Shown: positions 53,441 to 63,097, counted from the stretch's first letter. The stretch is 64,000 bases of DNA from Vibrio sp. J1-1 (GCF_021728395.1 NZ_JAKKCM010000011.1:1-64000), one strand, 5' to 3'. Made by a program: numbers and translations. The notes: generated by a model from the sequence alone, not told the origin.

Positions 53441-54772
53441 ATGCTGTATCTAGAGTTTCTATTTTTGCTCGTGATGCTATATATAGGCTCACGCTACGGA
53501 GGTATCGGCCTTGGGGTCGTTTCTGGTATCGGTCTGGTGATAGAAGTATTCATTTTTAATATGCCGCCGACCTCTCCTCCCGTCACCGTCATGTTAATCA
53601 TACTAGCAGTGGTTACTTGCGCATCGATCCTAGAAGCCGCAGGTGGTTTGAAATACATGCTTCAAGTTGCAGAGCGCCTACTTCGTAAAAACCCGAAACG
53701 CGTGACCTTGATTGCTCCCTTTGTCACTTACACGATGACCTTTTTGCTAGGTACTGGCCATGCCGTGTATTCGATCATGCCGATCATTGGTGACGTCGCA
53801 CTGAAAAACGGTATTCGTCCCGAGCGCCCAATGGCGGCGGCCTCTGTTGCTTCTCAGATCGCAATTACGGCTTCTCCAATTTCTGCTGCTGTGGTTTACT
53901 ACTTAGCGCAATTATCTGATATTCAACACGAGATTACCCTACTTTCAATTTTGCTTGTGACGGTACCAGCTACCTTATTTGGTACATTGTTAATGTCACT
54001 CTACAGCTTGAAACGTGGTAAAGAGCTAGAAGACGATGAAGAATACCAAAATCGCCTTAAAGATCCGGTATGGCGTGAAAAGATCTTAACCACCACCGCG
54101 ACATCTTTAGATGAAGTACTTCCGACTAGCGCTCGTAATTCCGTACTCATGTTCATTTCAGCAATCTTGGTTATTGTTGTTATCGCGATGTGGCCTGAAA
54201 TTCGTACTGTTGTCGATGGTGAAAAGCCAATCAGCATGGCAGTCGTAATCCAAATGATGATGCTCTGCTTCGGCGGTATTATTCTTCTGGCAACGAAAAC
54301 CGATCCGCGAAAAGTGCCTGATGGTGTCGTTTTCAAATCGGGAATGGTGGCCGCCATTGCAATCTTTGGTATCGCTTGGATGTCTGATACCTATTTCCAA
54401 TACGCGATGCCGCAATTTAAATCCGGTATTGTTGAAATGGTAACCGACTATCCTTGGACGTTCGCACTAGCGCTATTCATCGTGTCTGTAGTGGTGAACT
54501 CGCAAGCCGCAACTGCACGTATGATGTTACCTGTTGGCTTGGGCTTGGGGCTGGATCCTGCCTTGTTGATCGGTTTGATGCCAGCGGTTTACGGGTACTT
54601 CTTTATCCCTAACTATCCATCGGATATTGCAACCGTTAACTTTGATACGTCTGGTACGACGAAGATTGGTAAGTGGTATTTCAACCACTCATTTATGGCG
54701 GTGGGTTTGATTGGTGTGATTGGTGCTTGCTGCTTAGGTTACGTATTAGGACAAATCATTATCCCATCATAG
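53441..54772 (+). CDS. Anaerobic C4-dicarboxylate transporter, DcuA/DcuB family
   Basis: 443-residue membrane carrier with about ten to twelve helices. Landmarks shared with E. coli DcuA/DcuB: LGTGHAVYSIMPIIGDVALKNG split around the G-T-G-H motif, NGIRPERPMAAASV, ASPISAAVVYYLAQL and YFFIPNYPSDIATVNFD. It exchanges fumarate, succinate, malate and aspartate, mostly in anaerobic growth. DcuB-like in start and length (446). Confidence 0.93.
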   Translation: MLYLEFLFLLVMLYIGSRYGGIGLGVVSGIGLVIEVFIFNMPPTSPPVTVMLIILAVVTCASILEAAGGLKYMLQVAERLLRKNPKRVTLIAPFVTYTMTFLLGTGHAVYSIMPIIGDVALKNGIRPERPMAAASVASQIAITASPISAAVVYYLAQLSDIQHEITLLSILLVTVPATLFGTLLMSLYSLKRGKELEDDEEYQNRLKDPVWREKILTTTATSLDEVLPTSARNSVLMFISAILVIVVIAMWPEIRTVVDGEKPISMAVVIQMMMLCFGGIILLATKTDPRKVPDGVVFKSGMVAAIAIFGIAWMSDTYFQYAMPQFKSGIVEMVTDYPWTFALALFIVSVVVNSQAATARMMLPVGLGLGLDPALLIGLMPAVYGYFFIPNYPSDIATVNFDTSGTTKIGKWYFNHSFMAVGLIGVIGACCLGYVLGQIIIPS

Positions 54773-54789
54773 TTATTCCTATTTGAATG

Positions 54790-54838
54790 AAGGCGAGTCA
54801 TTGTACACAAACGTACGCCTGAAATGACTCGCCTTTTT
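54790..54838 (+). terminator. Long-stem terminator of the Dcu gene
   Basis: AGGCGAGTCATT (54791-54802) pairs with AATGACTCGCCT (54823-54834) around a 20-base loop, with five T. Confidence 0.85.
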
Positions 54839-54890
54839 CATGGTTGGAGCTTGATACCCACTTCAGCCATAGTCTCTTCTTTCTTACTGT

Positions 54891-55379
54891 TTAAAGCAGA
54901 AAATTCTCGTCTATTTCAACAAAAGTGTCTGCACAGTCTATAAGCGTTTGAGATGTTAATTTGGGAACACCATAAACGGTAACTTTCTTGCCGTATCGCT
55001 GTTGAATACGCTCAACCAGCAAACTAAAGTCACCATCACCGGAAACAAGAATCACGCTATCAACATCAGGCGCAATCTCGATTGCATCTAGAGTAATACC
55101 GACGTCCCAATCTCCTTTAGCACTGCCATCACGTCTCTGGATATAAGGCTTTAACATTACCTCAAAACCAACACCTCTGAGAATGTGGTGAAACTGTCGT
55201 TGCTTAGGATCATTGCTCGCAATCGCATAAGCCTTAGCGCTGACAACCTCTTTGCCTTGTGTGGCCACATACCAAAACTGGTTGTAATCGAAGTTACTGC
55301 GGTAGGCTTCACGACAGGTGTAATACACGTTCTGCACATCAACCAGAATCGCGATCTTTTGTTTACTTTCCAAAGTCAT
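54891..55379 (-). CDS. NYN-domain (LabA/DUF88) putative RNase
   Basis: 162-residue single-domain NYN protein: IAILVDVQNVYY (first acidic pair and Asn), DWDVGITLDAIE, and VILVSGDGDFSLLV (S-G-D-x-D). These Asp residues form the PIN-like metal site of NYN nucleases. Cytoplasmic; probably an RNase acting on small RNAs or tRNA, but the target is unknown. Confidence 0.92.
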   Translation of the reverse strand: MTLESKQKIAILVDVQNVYYTCREAYRSNFDYNQFWYVATQGKEVVSAKAYAIASNDPKQRQFHHILRGVGFEVMLKPYIQRRDGSAKGDWDVGITLDAIEIAPDVDSVILVSGDGDFSLLVERIQQRYGKKVTVYGVPKLTSQTLIDCADTFVEIDENFLL

Positions 55380-55498
55380 TTCTTTCTATAGATAGTTAGT
55401 TTGCTGCCTACCCTAAGCCAGTTTGTAAAAAAGCACAATGAGCCATTTCCACTAAACTTAACGTATAAACGGAAGTGACAGCACAGAAAGGATCAGTA

Positions 55499-55939
55499 AT
55501 GAGTAAATCAATCATTTTGATACTGCTTTTAGGCTTGGTATCAACAGCAACCTTTGGCTACCCTTCTTACGCTCAATACTGGCCGCATCGTAGCGTACTT
55601 TTCTTCGCGCCAGCGAATGATGCGCGCGTTAAACAGTTCCTACTCGAAACGCTAATGAACGAATGTGAACTTGAAGAGCGTGACGTCGTCACTTTAGTCA
55701 TTGCCGAAGATGGTTTTACGTTTCCTAAAGGGATAAAAGAGGAACTGGATATATCTGTTTTGTCGAAGAAGTACGGTGTAAAGCAAGGTGAGTACACAGC
55801 TATTTTGCTTGGTAAGGATGGATTAGAAAAGTATCGCTGGGGCGCAGAAACCGATTGGCAATTCATCAACGAATTAATTGATGAAATGCCAATGCGTAAA
55901 CAAGAAATGCAAGCACAGCATAGTCCGTGTAAAATTTAA
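55499..55939 (+). CDS. DUF4174 exported protein
   Basis: 146-residue protein with a signal peptide ([19 protein letters not shown]) and a thioredoxin-fold-like domain: [30 protein letters not shown] and [17 protein letters not shown], typical of DUF4174 (related to the C-terminal part of some peroxiredoxins). No redox Cys pair. AAAGGA precedes ATG 55499. It overlaps the end of convergent cobA by four bases. Confidence 0.85.
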   Translation: MSKSIILILLLGLVSTATFGYPSYAQYWPHRSVLFFAPANDARVKQFLLETLMNECELEERDVVTLVIAEDGFTFPKGIKEELDISVLSKKYGVKQGEYTAILLGKDGLEKYRWGAETDWQFINELIDEMPMRKQEMQAQHSPCKI

Positions 55940-56706
55940 GCGCTTACCTCTTGAGAAAACCAAGCCAACTTACTATGGAGTTGCGTAACACTTCCAACCA
56001 CAATCAGCGCAGGACTTTCAGCTTGCGCGGCCAAACTGGATAATTCATTCAATTTACCAACAAAAACACGTTGCTCTGGTCGGGTACCATTTTCAATAAT
56101 TGCACATGACATGTCTGGCGCTAAACCATGTGTAATGAGCTTGTCCATGATATACCCACTCTGTTTGAGCCCCATATAAAACACTAAGGTATTGTTTGAC
56201 TGCGCTAATGAATGCCATTCAATCTCCCGACCATCTTTCTGAACATGGCCTGTAATAAATTGAACACTCTGAGCGTGATCGCGATGCGTTAATGGGATAC
56301 CAGCGTATGCGGTTGCTCCCGCCGCCGCTGTAATACCCGGTACCACTTCATATTTTATTCCGTATTCAGCTAGTTCTTCTAACTCTTCACCACCACGGCC
56401 GAAAATAAATGAGTCACCACCTTTTAAGCGAACAACACGTTTACCTTCCTGTGCTTTCTGCACCAAAATCTGGTTAATTTGCTCTTGCGGTACGCAATGA
56501 AAATCTAGCTTTTTGCCCACATAGATCATTTCTGCTCGCGCATTAGCTAACGCCAAAATGTCTTTAGACACCAATCGGTCATAGACCACCACATCTGCAG
56601 ATTGGATCGCTTTCCAACCCTTTACGGTGAGTAAATCCGGGTCGCCAGGTCCTGCGCCAACAAGTGAAACAAAACCGCTGTTTAACGAGGTGTTAATGGT
56701 AGTCAT
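55936..56706 (-). CDS. cobA: Uroporphyrinogen-III C-methyltransferase
   Basis: 256-residue SUMT with [40 protein letters not shown] and [19 protein letters not shown]. It makes precorrin-2, the precursor of siroheme and corrinoids. Only the methyltransferase is present, without the dehydrogenase/chelatase half of CysG. Its place after nirC and the siroheme enzyme nirB suggests it serves nitrite reductase. Confidence 0.95.
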   Translation of the reverse strand: MTTINTSLNSGFVSLVGAGPGDPDLLTVKGWKAIQSADVVVYDRLVSKDILALANARAEMIYVGKKLDFHCVPQEQINQILVQKAQEGKRVVRLKGGDSFIFGRGGEELEELAEYGIKYEVVPGITAAAGATAYAGIPLTHRDHAQSVQFITGHVQKDGREIEWHSLAQSNNTLVFYMGLKQSGYIMDKLITHGLAPDMSCAIIENGTRPEQRVFVGKLNELSSLAAQAESPALIVVGSVTQLHSKLAWFSQEVSA

Positions 56707-56880
56707 AAAATGGCCTATTGAGAAATTTAGGTATAAAGAGTAACACTCTCACTATGCACTTAGGGCTAAAACCACTCTAAGGAGTTATTACTTTTTATCA
56801 CTAAACGTATAAAATATATTCCGAAAGTTAAGATTAAAGAATGGTCCCCCTCATCGATAAGCGGGACCATAACAAGCGAA

Positions 56881-57729
56881 TTACTTAGCCATTGCAGGCT
56901 CTGCTTGTACTTCTGTTTCCGCAGTTAGAGAAGGTGCAGTTTTTGCGTGCGTTAAGTACAGCGGAAGACATGTCATCACTAGACCACCAACAATGTTACC
57001 TAAGATGGTTGGGATAAGGTTGAAGTTCAGCCAAGTCGCAACACCAAAGTCAGCACCCAGAATCATACCCAGTGGGAATAGGAACATATTTACTACTGTA
57101 TGCTCGAACACAAGCGCAAAGAAGATGAAGATTGGAAACCACATCATCGCAACACGGCCAGATACAGAGCGCGCAGTCATATTACCGATCACGCCCAAGC
57201 ACACCATTAGGTTACAGAAGATGCCGCGCACGAAACACGTGATCCATCCGTCCATTCCCATGTTTTCAAAGCCAAGGCTACGTGCCGTTGATACAGCGAT
57301 AAATTTTTTCGCCACAGCATTGAGTTCCAATGAGAAGTTACCTGTAAGAGAAATCGCGACTAGGTAAGCTACGATAAGAGAGCCGATAAGATTACCGAGA
57401 CCAACAAGACCCCAACAACGGAAAATACGACCCCAAGTAATACCCGGGCGGTTAGCAAACTTAGCCAGCGGAGCAAGCCCAAATACGCCAGTGACTAGGT
57501 CATAACCCATTACGCTTAAGATGACAAAGCCAACAGGGAAAACCAAAGCGCCTACCACTCCAATACCGGTTTGTACAATGGCCGTAATGGCAACCACAAC
57601 CGCTAAAGAAAGAATAATACCCGCCATCGTACCGCGTAACAGTAGATCTCGAGTGCTGGTATTGGTTTTTGCTTCACCAACGTTGATCATAGTTTGCACG
57701 AACTCAGCTGGTTTAAAGTCTGTAGACAT
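56881..57729 (-). CDS. nirC: Formate/nitrite transporter (FNT family), nitrite channel
   Basis: 282-residue FNT channel with six helices. Omega-loop and pore signatures: GTMAGIILSLAVVV, WGLVGLGNLIGS, FVRGIFCNLMVCLGV and FEHTVVNMFLFPLG with the central His. It is encoded after nirBD, so nitrite uptake is the likely role, though FocA-like formate transport is possible. ATG 57729 fits the family start. Confidence 0.9.
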   Translation of the reverse strand: MSTDFKPAEFVQTMINVGEAKTNTSTRDLLLRGTMAGIILSLAVVVAITAIVQTGIGVVGALVFPVGFVILSVMGYDLVTGVFGLAPLAKFANRPGITWGRIFRCWGLVGLGNLIGSLIVAYLVAISLTGNFSLELNAVAKKFIAVSTARSLGFENMGMDGWITCFVRGIFCNLMVCLGVIGNMTARSVSGRVAMMWFPIFIFFALVFEHTVVNMFLFPLGMILGADFGVATWLNFNLIPTILGNIVGGLVMTCLPLYLTHAKTAPSLTAETEVQAEPAMAK

Positions 57730-57902
57730 GAACGTGTCCTTATCCAAAAATGAAAGTTAAAAGTTAGAAATTGAATAGAGAAAGACTTCCCAATTACGAC
57801 TCGCGATTATCGTCGTTATTTGCTAAGTGTTCTTCCAGAAATAACCCTAGAAAACCTTTGCCTATTAAATCTAAGTAATTAGGGGCTGTTGACCCCAGTA
57901 AA

Positions 57903-57926
57903 CTCCCTCCTCCGCAGAGGAGGGAG
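57903..57926. repeat. Strong GC hairpin after nirD
   Basis: Perfect 10-bp stem CTCCCTCCTC/GAGGAGGGAG with loop CGCA directly after the nirD stop, without a proper T run. It may limit read-through to nirC or protect the nirBD mRNA from 3' decay. Confidence 0.55.
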
Positions 57927-57932
57927 TAACAG

Positions 57933-58256
57933 CTACGCTTGGATCTCAACCTCTCCGTTGGTAACACGCGTTTTGTACGCTTCCACACTAAAACCTTCGT
58001 CTTCCATGCAAACACCCGTTGTTAGATTAAAGCGTTGCTTTTTAAGTGGGCTTGCCACCCAAAGCTCGCCTTGGTGCTGACAAATCAGGCCGCGCGATAA
58101 CACGTTTGATTGAAAGAACGGGTCTGTATTGCTGATAGCCAATACTTCTTCAGCTTGAGTCGGACGAAATACCGCAACTTGCTGGCCATTAATCAGTGCA
58201 CAAACACCAGTGCCCGGTACGATATCGTTGATGTGACAGATCTTTTCAAATGACAT
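57933..58256 (-). CDS. nirD: Nitrite reductase small subunit
   Basis: 107-residue Rieske-fold subunit of the NADH-dependent nitrite reductase. Typical of NirD, the Rieske Cys/His ligands are not all kept (one Cys-rich VCALINGQQVAVF, and later LICQHQGELWV). 13 bp after nirB, co-transcribed. Confidence 0.95.
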   Translation of the reverse strand: MSFEKICHINDIVPGTGVCALINGQQVAVFRPTQAEEVLAISNTDPFFQSNVLSRGLICQHQGELWVASPLKKQRFNLTTGVCMEDEGFSVEAYKTRVTNGEVEIQA

Positions 58257-58269
58257 AATCCACCTTCCC

Positions 58270-60834
58270 TTATGCTTCAGTCATGGCTACGTGTAGGATG
58301 TCGCCTTTCACTTCAGGGTGTTTCTCCGTGAAGGTCGCCGGGCGGTGTTGTTCGCGCTCAGGAATAAACACAACGTTTTCATCGCGTTTATCTGAGTTAA
58401 TAAAGTGTGCAAAGCGAGTCAGTTGCGATTCGTCATTGATGGTTGCTGTCCACTCACACTCGTACTCATCAACAAGCTTCGCGACGTCGCTTTCCAATTG
58501 AGCATTGATACCAAGTTTGTCGTTCACGATCACTTCACGTAGGTAGTCCACCCCACCTTCCATGTTTTCCATCCAAACTGATGTGCGTTGAAGTGGCGCA
58601 GCAGTACGGATGTAAAACATCATAAAGCGGTCGATGTACTTAATTAACGTTTCTTTATCCAGATCACTCGCTAACAGATCAGCGTGGCGAGGCTTCATAC
58701 CGCCATTACCACACACGTACATGTTCCAACCAGCATCTGTTGCGATGATGCCTAGGTCTTTACCTTGCGCTTCAGCACACTCACGAGTACAACCAGACAC
58801 GCCAAACTTCATCTTGTGCGGAGTACGAATGCCTTTGTAGCGGTTTTCGATGAATGAGCCTAGGCCAACCGAATCTTGAACACCGTAACGACACCACGTT
58901 GAACCCACACACGTCTTCGCCATACGAAGTGCTTTTGCGTACGCTTGACCGGTTTCGAAGCCCGCATCGATTAGCTTGCGCCAGATCTCTGGAAGATCAT
59001 CTTTTTGAGCACCAAACAAACCAATACGTTGAGCGCCCGTCACTTTGGTGTATAAGTTGTACTCTTCTGCGACAGCTGCTAGCGAGCCTAAGGCTTGAGG
59101 TGTTACTTCACCGCCAGCCATACGTGGAATCACAGAGTAAGTACCATCTTTTTGAATGTTACCCAGGAAGTTATCGTTGGTATCGTGTAACTTAACCAGT
59201 TGTGGTTTAAGAATATGTTCACCCCAGCAAGACGCCAGAATAGAACCGGCAAGTGGCTTACACACTTCACATCCGTAGCCTTTGCCGTACTTCTCTAGTA
59301 GCTCATCGAACGTTTTAATTTCTTCAATACGAATAAGGTGGAACAGCTCTTGACGAGAGTACGCAAAGTGTTCACATACGTCGTTCTTCACTTCAATACC
59401 AGACTTAGCAAGCTCAGAGTTCAATACTGAAGTCACGAGAGGAATACAACCGCCGCAACCTGTACCCGCGCCTGTTACTGCTTTAATGTCTGCTAGCGTG
59501 TGGTTACCGTCAGCAACAGCTTGGGCTATCTTGCCTTTTGTTACGTCGAAACATGAACAGATCACGGCGCTTTCTGGCAGCGCATCCGCACCTAATGCAG
59601 GTTTCTCAGCACCTGCGTGTGCAGGGAGGATTAGCGCATCAGGGTGATCTGGCAGGTCGATTTCGTTCAACATAAGCTGCAACAAATCACCGTAGTCAGA
59701 TGTATCACCGACTAATACTGCACCAAGCAATTTCTTGTTATCTGCAGAGACAATCAGGCGTTTGTATACTTCTTGCTCTTCGTTTTGGTAAACGTAGCTC
59801 TTACAGCCTTCAGTGCGGCCATTTGCATCGCCGATTGAGCCTACTTTTACACCCAGCAGTTTAAGTTTCGCAGACATGTCTGCGCCCTGGAATTTACTTT
59901 CTGTGTTACCCAATAGGTGATCAACAGCGACGGTTGCCATCTTATAGCCTGGCGCCACAAGACCATAGAACATGCCGTTCCACGAGGCACATTCACCGAT
60001 TGCGTAAATGTGTTCATCTGACGTTTGGCAGTGATCATTAACTGCAATACCGCCGCGTGTACCCACTTCAAGTTCCATTTGACGAGCGAGTTTGTCTTGC
60101 GGGCGAATACCTGCTGAAAAGACAATGAAGTCCGTTTCTAGCTCAGTGCCATCGGCAAAGCGCATCACGTTACGCGCACTGTTACCTTCCGGCGCAATCT
60201 CGAGTGTGTTTTTGCTGGTGTGAACATTCACACCCATGCGCTCAATCTTTTGACGAAGTTGATTGCCACCCGCAAGGTCCAGCTGTTCTGCCATTAGCTT
60301 TGGAGCGAATTCAACGACGTGAGTTTCCACACCAAGTGCTTTTAACGCACCTGCTGCTTCAAGACCTAGCAGGCCACCACCGATGACCACACCTGATTTG
60401 CTATTCTTCGCACACGCTTCGATCGCTTTTAGATCTTCGATAGTACGATAAACAAAGCAATCTTTACTTTCATGGCCTTTGATAGGTGGAACAAAAGGAA
60501 ATGAGCCAGTCGCTAGAATCAACTTGTCGTATTGAACTTCACGACCTGTATTTGAATAAACAATACGGTTTTCACGGTTAACGTTGATAGCACGTTCGCC
60601 TATCAGCATGTTGATGCCGTGTTTCTGGTAGAAGCCTTCTTTTACCAGAGAAAGTTCGTCGGCAGTGTGATGTGAAAAGTAAGAGGAAAGGTGCACACGA
60701 TCGTATGCGACACGAGGTTCTTCGCAGAAAACGGTGATATCTAGCTCAGAGACATCCGCTTTCTCGACTAAGTCTTCAATGTAACGATGCCCTACCATAC
60801 CGTTACCGATGACTACTAGCTTCAACTTGCTCAT
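58270..60834 (-). CDS. nirB: Nitrite reductase (NADH) large subunit
   Basis: 854-residue enzyme that reduces nitrite to ammonium in the cytosol. FAD-binding LVVIGNGMVGHRYIEDL; NADH-binding VVIGGGLLGLEAAG; BFD-like [2Fe-2S] region with CSCFDVTKGKI and GCGGCIP; siroheme/[4Fe-4S] Cys in TCVGSTWCRYG and GCTRECAEAQGKD. Full length against E. coli NirB (847). First gene of the nirBD-nirC-cobA block, driven by a promoter with FNR and NarL/NarP sites. Confidence 0.97.
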   Translation of the reverse strand: MSKLKLVVIGNGMVGHRYIEDLVEKADVSELDITVFCEEPRVAYDRVHLSSYFSHHTADELSLVKEGFYQKHGINMLIGERAINVNRENRIVYSNTGREVQYDKLILATGSFPFVPPIKGHESKDCFVYRTIEDLKAIEACAKNSKSGVVIGGGLLGLEAAGALKALGVETHVVEFAPKLMAEQLDLAGGNQLRQKIERMGVNVHTSKNTLEIAPEGNSARNVMRFADGTELETDFIVFSAGIRPQDKLARQMELEVGTRGGIAVNDHCQTSDEHIYAIGECASWNGMFYGLVAPGYKMATVAVDHLLGNTESKFQGADMSAKLKLLGVKVGSIGDANGRTEGCKSYVYQNEEQEVYKRLIVSADNKKLLGAVLVGDTSDYGDLLQLMLNEIDLPDHPDALILPAHAGAEKPALGADALPESAVICSCFDVTKGKIAQAVADGNHTLADIKAVTGAGTGCGGCIPLVTSVLNSELAKSGIEVKNDVCEHFAYSRQELFHLIRIEEIKTFDELLEKYGKGYGCEVCKPLAGSILASCWGEHILKPQLVKLHDTNDNFLGNIQKDGTYSVIPRMAGGEVTPQALGSLAAVAEEYNLYTKVTGAQRIGLFGAQKDDLPEIWRKLIDAGFETGQAYAKALRMAKTCVGSTWCRYGVQDSVGLGSFIENRYKGIRTPHKMKFGVSGCTRECAEAQGKDLGIIATDAGWNMYVCGNGGMKPRHADLLASDLDKETLIKYIDRFMMFYIRTAAPLQRTSVWMENMEGGVDYLREVIVNDKLGINAQLESDVAKLVDEYECEWTATINDESQLTRFAHFINSDKRDENVVFIPEREQHRPATFTEKHPEVKGDILHVAMTEA

Positions 60835-60871
60835 TATAATTCCTAAGGGTTAGGTTTTTATCACTGAGCTC

Positions 60872-60942
60872 ATTGTCATTTGTGTAAGAAAATTAATACA
60901 TGATGTAAATCAATTACAATTTCAAACTACCCTAAAGGGGTA
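60872..60942 (-). promoter_or_regulatory. nirB promoter: FNR box, NarL/NarP palindrome, -10 candidate
   Basis: FNR box TTGATTTACATCAT on the minus strand (60900-60913, nine of ten positions); NarL/NarP palindrome TACCCTAAAGGGGTA (60928-60942) centred about 28 bases further up; GACAAT at 60872-60877 as a -10. This repeats the E. coli nirB arrangement, with FNR at -41.5 and NarL/NarP near -69.5, if transcription starts near 60865. Confidence 0.72.
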
Positions 60943-61193
60943 GATGCCTTTATTTGTCGCGGAGTTTCAACAAAATACCGTAATTTAGAAACATTAAAAT
61001 GACCATTAAAAACAACATTAAGTATAATTTACTTCATTAGTTTGTACGTCCCTTCACACTTGTAAACCTTTTGATTTCTATATAAAAATCAATCTTATCA
61101 ATAAAAATCTTTTACTAGCTAATAGGTTGTATAGAGACTAAAATCAGAACTCATGTGCTTAATTCATATGATATAACCCCTATTCGACATATA

Positions 61194-61228
61194 AAAGCCG
61201 TCCCATATTTATGAGACGGTCTTTTGTT
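61194..61228 (+). promoter_or_regulatory. Hairpin with T run in the rnk leader
   Basis: GCCGTCCCAT pairs with ATGAGACGGT (one mismatch) and is followed by TCTTTTGTTTTTT, ending about 20 bases before the rnk start. It looks like an intrinsic terminator inside the leader. Confidence 0.5.
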
Positions 61229-61243
61229 TTTTGGAGTCATAAA

Positions 61244-61651
61244 ATGTCAGGAAGCAACCCTATCTATATATCAAATATAGATATCAATAGAATCACAGCG
61301 ATGCTGGACAAGATGCCAAGTGTCGCAGCTGAACTCGTCAAACTGGAAGAAGAACTTGATAGAGCAATCGTTCTTGAACCAGAAGAAATGCCAGACAACG
61401 TGGTTCGCATGAACTCCACCGTAGAATTTAAGTTCTCTGGTGACGAGAAAGTGCTAACTAGAACGCTTGTCTACCCGCAAGATCTGAAAAGCAGTGACGA
61501 TATTTCGATTTTCGCTCCAGTAGGTAGCGCGTTAATCGGTCTCTCTATCGGGCAAAAACTCGACTGGCCAATGCCAAATAAACAAACGAAAACCATTGAG
61601 ATAGTCAATGTTACCTATCAATCTGAGCAAAGTGGTGCCCTAACTCGCTAG
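61244..61651 (+). CDS. rnk: Regulator of nucleoside diphosphate kinase
   Basis: 135-residue Rnk, a GreA-like protein with a short N-terminal coiled coil and a C-terminal FKBP-like domain (STVEFKFSGDEKVLTRTLVYP, FAPVGSALIGLSIGQKLDWP). It binds RNA polymerase but lacks the long acidic coiled coil of Gre factors. ATG 61244 is set by TTTGGAG. Length matches E. coli Rnk (136). Confidence 0.93.
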   Translation: MSGSNPIYISNIDINRITAMLDKMPSVAAELVKLEEELDRAIVLEPEEMPDNVVRMNSTVEFKFSGDEKVLTRTLVYPQDLKSSDDISIFAPVGSALIGLSIGQKLDWPMPNKQTKTIEIVNVTYQSEQSGALTR

Positions 61652-61849
61652 CCTCAGTTGTCCCGGTGCAAAGGAACGTCAATAACTTTGCACCAGGAGC
61701 GCCTCTCCTGCCTGCCCACTTTCCTGAGCCCTTTTAGAGGCATGTTCTAAGCCATTCGCTAATATTTCCTCTTAATTCAATGATACGGAATAGAAAACTT
61801 TCACTATGTTTCGTATATTGAATGCATCGATAACCGTCATAGCTGGAAC

Positions 61850-62821
61850 ATGGAAGCGTATTTAAAGCGAATAGAGCAATTAGAAAAAGAGAACGAACAA
61901 CTCAAACGTCAAAATGCTCGCCTGCAAGAAAAGCTGAACGCCGCACTCGACAGCAATGGACTTTGTCTGTGGGAGCAACATATCCCCTCTGGCACATTAA
62001 CGATATTCAATATGCAGTGGGGCAAAATGTTGGGCTATCAGCCTAACGAACTGACCGCAACGGTCGAAACCTGGAAAAACAACCTTCATCCAGAAGATTA
62101 CGACCTCGCGGTCGGTGCATTTGAGGATCATCTGGCAGGAAAGACCGACCTTTACCAAGTTGTACACCGCATGATTCATAAAGACGGGACTGACAGCTGG
62201 GTTTCCGACAGAGGCCGGATTGTAGAGTACGCAGATGATGGCTCCCCACTTCGCATGATGGGCACCCACATCGACATTACTAATGAAAAACGCTATGAGC
62301 AGCAACTGGCAAAACTTGCCAATAGCGATCCGCTTACCGGGCTACTAAACCGAAGTGCCATGGAAAAATGCTTCAAAGAAAATGCGGACCTTTGCCAATC
62401 AATTAAACGCTCTCTCATATTTTTCGATGTGGATAATTTTAAAACCGTCAACGACGAACTGGGTCACCACGCGGGTGATAGTTTATTGATTAGTATTTCG
62501 AATAGTCTCAAAGAACTCACACCAACTGACGCACAAATTGCTCGGATCGGTGGTGACGAGTTCGTAATCCTATGTAAAGAGTCCTCTAGAAAAGAACTGG
62601 GTGAGTTGTGTGATCGACTGTTAACCTGCGTGCCTTCCACCATGCAGTCCATCATAAATCTAGACTCTGAAAACGCACTGAACGTTGGATTAAGTATTGG
62701 TGTGTGTATTTTCCAGGCAAGTACGGGTAACTTCGAAGAGATATATCAAAAAGCCGATGCTGCCATGTATGAGATTAAGAAGAATGGCAAGAATGGCGTC
62801 GCATTTATCGAGCTCACTTAA
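61850..62821 (+). CDS. PAS-GGDEF diguanylate cyclase
   Basis: 323-residue soluble protein: N-terminal coiled coil (residues 1-35, heptads of Leu/Asn/Glu), a PAS domain with PAC tail (about 36-148, ending MGTHIDITNEKRYEQQL), and a GGDEF domain with FFDVDNFKTVNDELGHHAGD and RIGGDEF. No R-x-x-D inhibition site before the loop. A cytosolic signal (redox, gas or small molecule) bound by PAS would set c-di-GMP output. Confidence 0.92.
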   Translation: MEAYLKRIEQLEKENEQLKRQNARLQEKLNAALDSNGLCLWEQHIPSGTLTIFNMQWGKMLGYQPNELTATVETWKNNLHPEDYDLAVGAFEDHLAGKTDLYQVVHRMIHKDGTDSWVSDRGRIVEYADDGSPLRMMGTHIDITNEKRYEQQLAKLANSDPLTGLLNRSAMEKCFKENADLCQSIKRSLIFFDVDNFKTVNDELGHHAGDSLLISISNSLKELTPTDAQIARIGGDEFVILCKESSRKELGELCDRLLTCVPSTMQSIINLDSENALNVGLSIGVCIFQASTGNFEEIYQKADAAMYEIKKNGKNGVAFIELT

Positions 62822-62884
62822 CTTACTGACAAGTTGAGATAGTCATTACTCGATAATTGCACACCTGCATAAAACAGCAGGTAC

Positions 62885-62910
62885 AAAAAAACCAGTCATA
62901 AAGACTGGTT
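62885..62910 (-). terminator. Terminator of the tRNA transcript
   Basis: Stem ACCAGTC/GACTGGT and six T on the minus strand, right after tRNA-Cys. Confidence 0.85.
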
Positions 62911-62920
62911 CTAAGAATTT

Positions 62921-62994
62921 TGGAGGCGCCTCCCGGAGTCGAACCGAGGTCCACGGATTTGCAATCCGCTGCATAGCCACTCTGCCAAGGCGCC
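62921..62994 (-). tRNA. tRNA-Cys (GCA anticodon)
   Basis: 74-nt cloverleaf with encoded CCA. Acceptor GGCGCCT pairs with AGGCGCC; the anticodon loop reads ATTGCAAAT, anticodon GCA; the T arm has GGTTCGACTCC. It follows tRNA-Leu by 16 bases in the same transcript. Confidence 0.97.
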
Positions 62995-63010
62995 TTTTTA
63001 GATTTTTTGA

Positions 63011-63097
63011 TGGTGCCCCGGGCCGGACTTGAACCGGCACAGCGCGAACGCCGAGGGATTTTAAATCCCTTGTGTCTACCAATTCCACCACCAGGGC
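63011..63097 (-). tRNA. tRNA-Leu (TAA anticodon)
   Basis: 87-nt class II tRNA with encoded CCA and a long variable arm. Acceptor GCCCTGG/CCGGGGC (with one wobble), anticodon loop ATTTAAAAT (anticodon TAA), T arm GGTTCAAGTCC. Confidence 0.97.

Noticed and set aside
57794-58015. 73-codon minus-strand frame across the nirD end and the nirD-nirC gap
   Set aside because: It overlaps nirD and the GC hairpin, lacks a ribosome site, and only its last part looks protein-like by chance.
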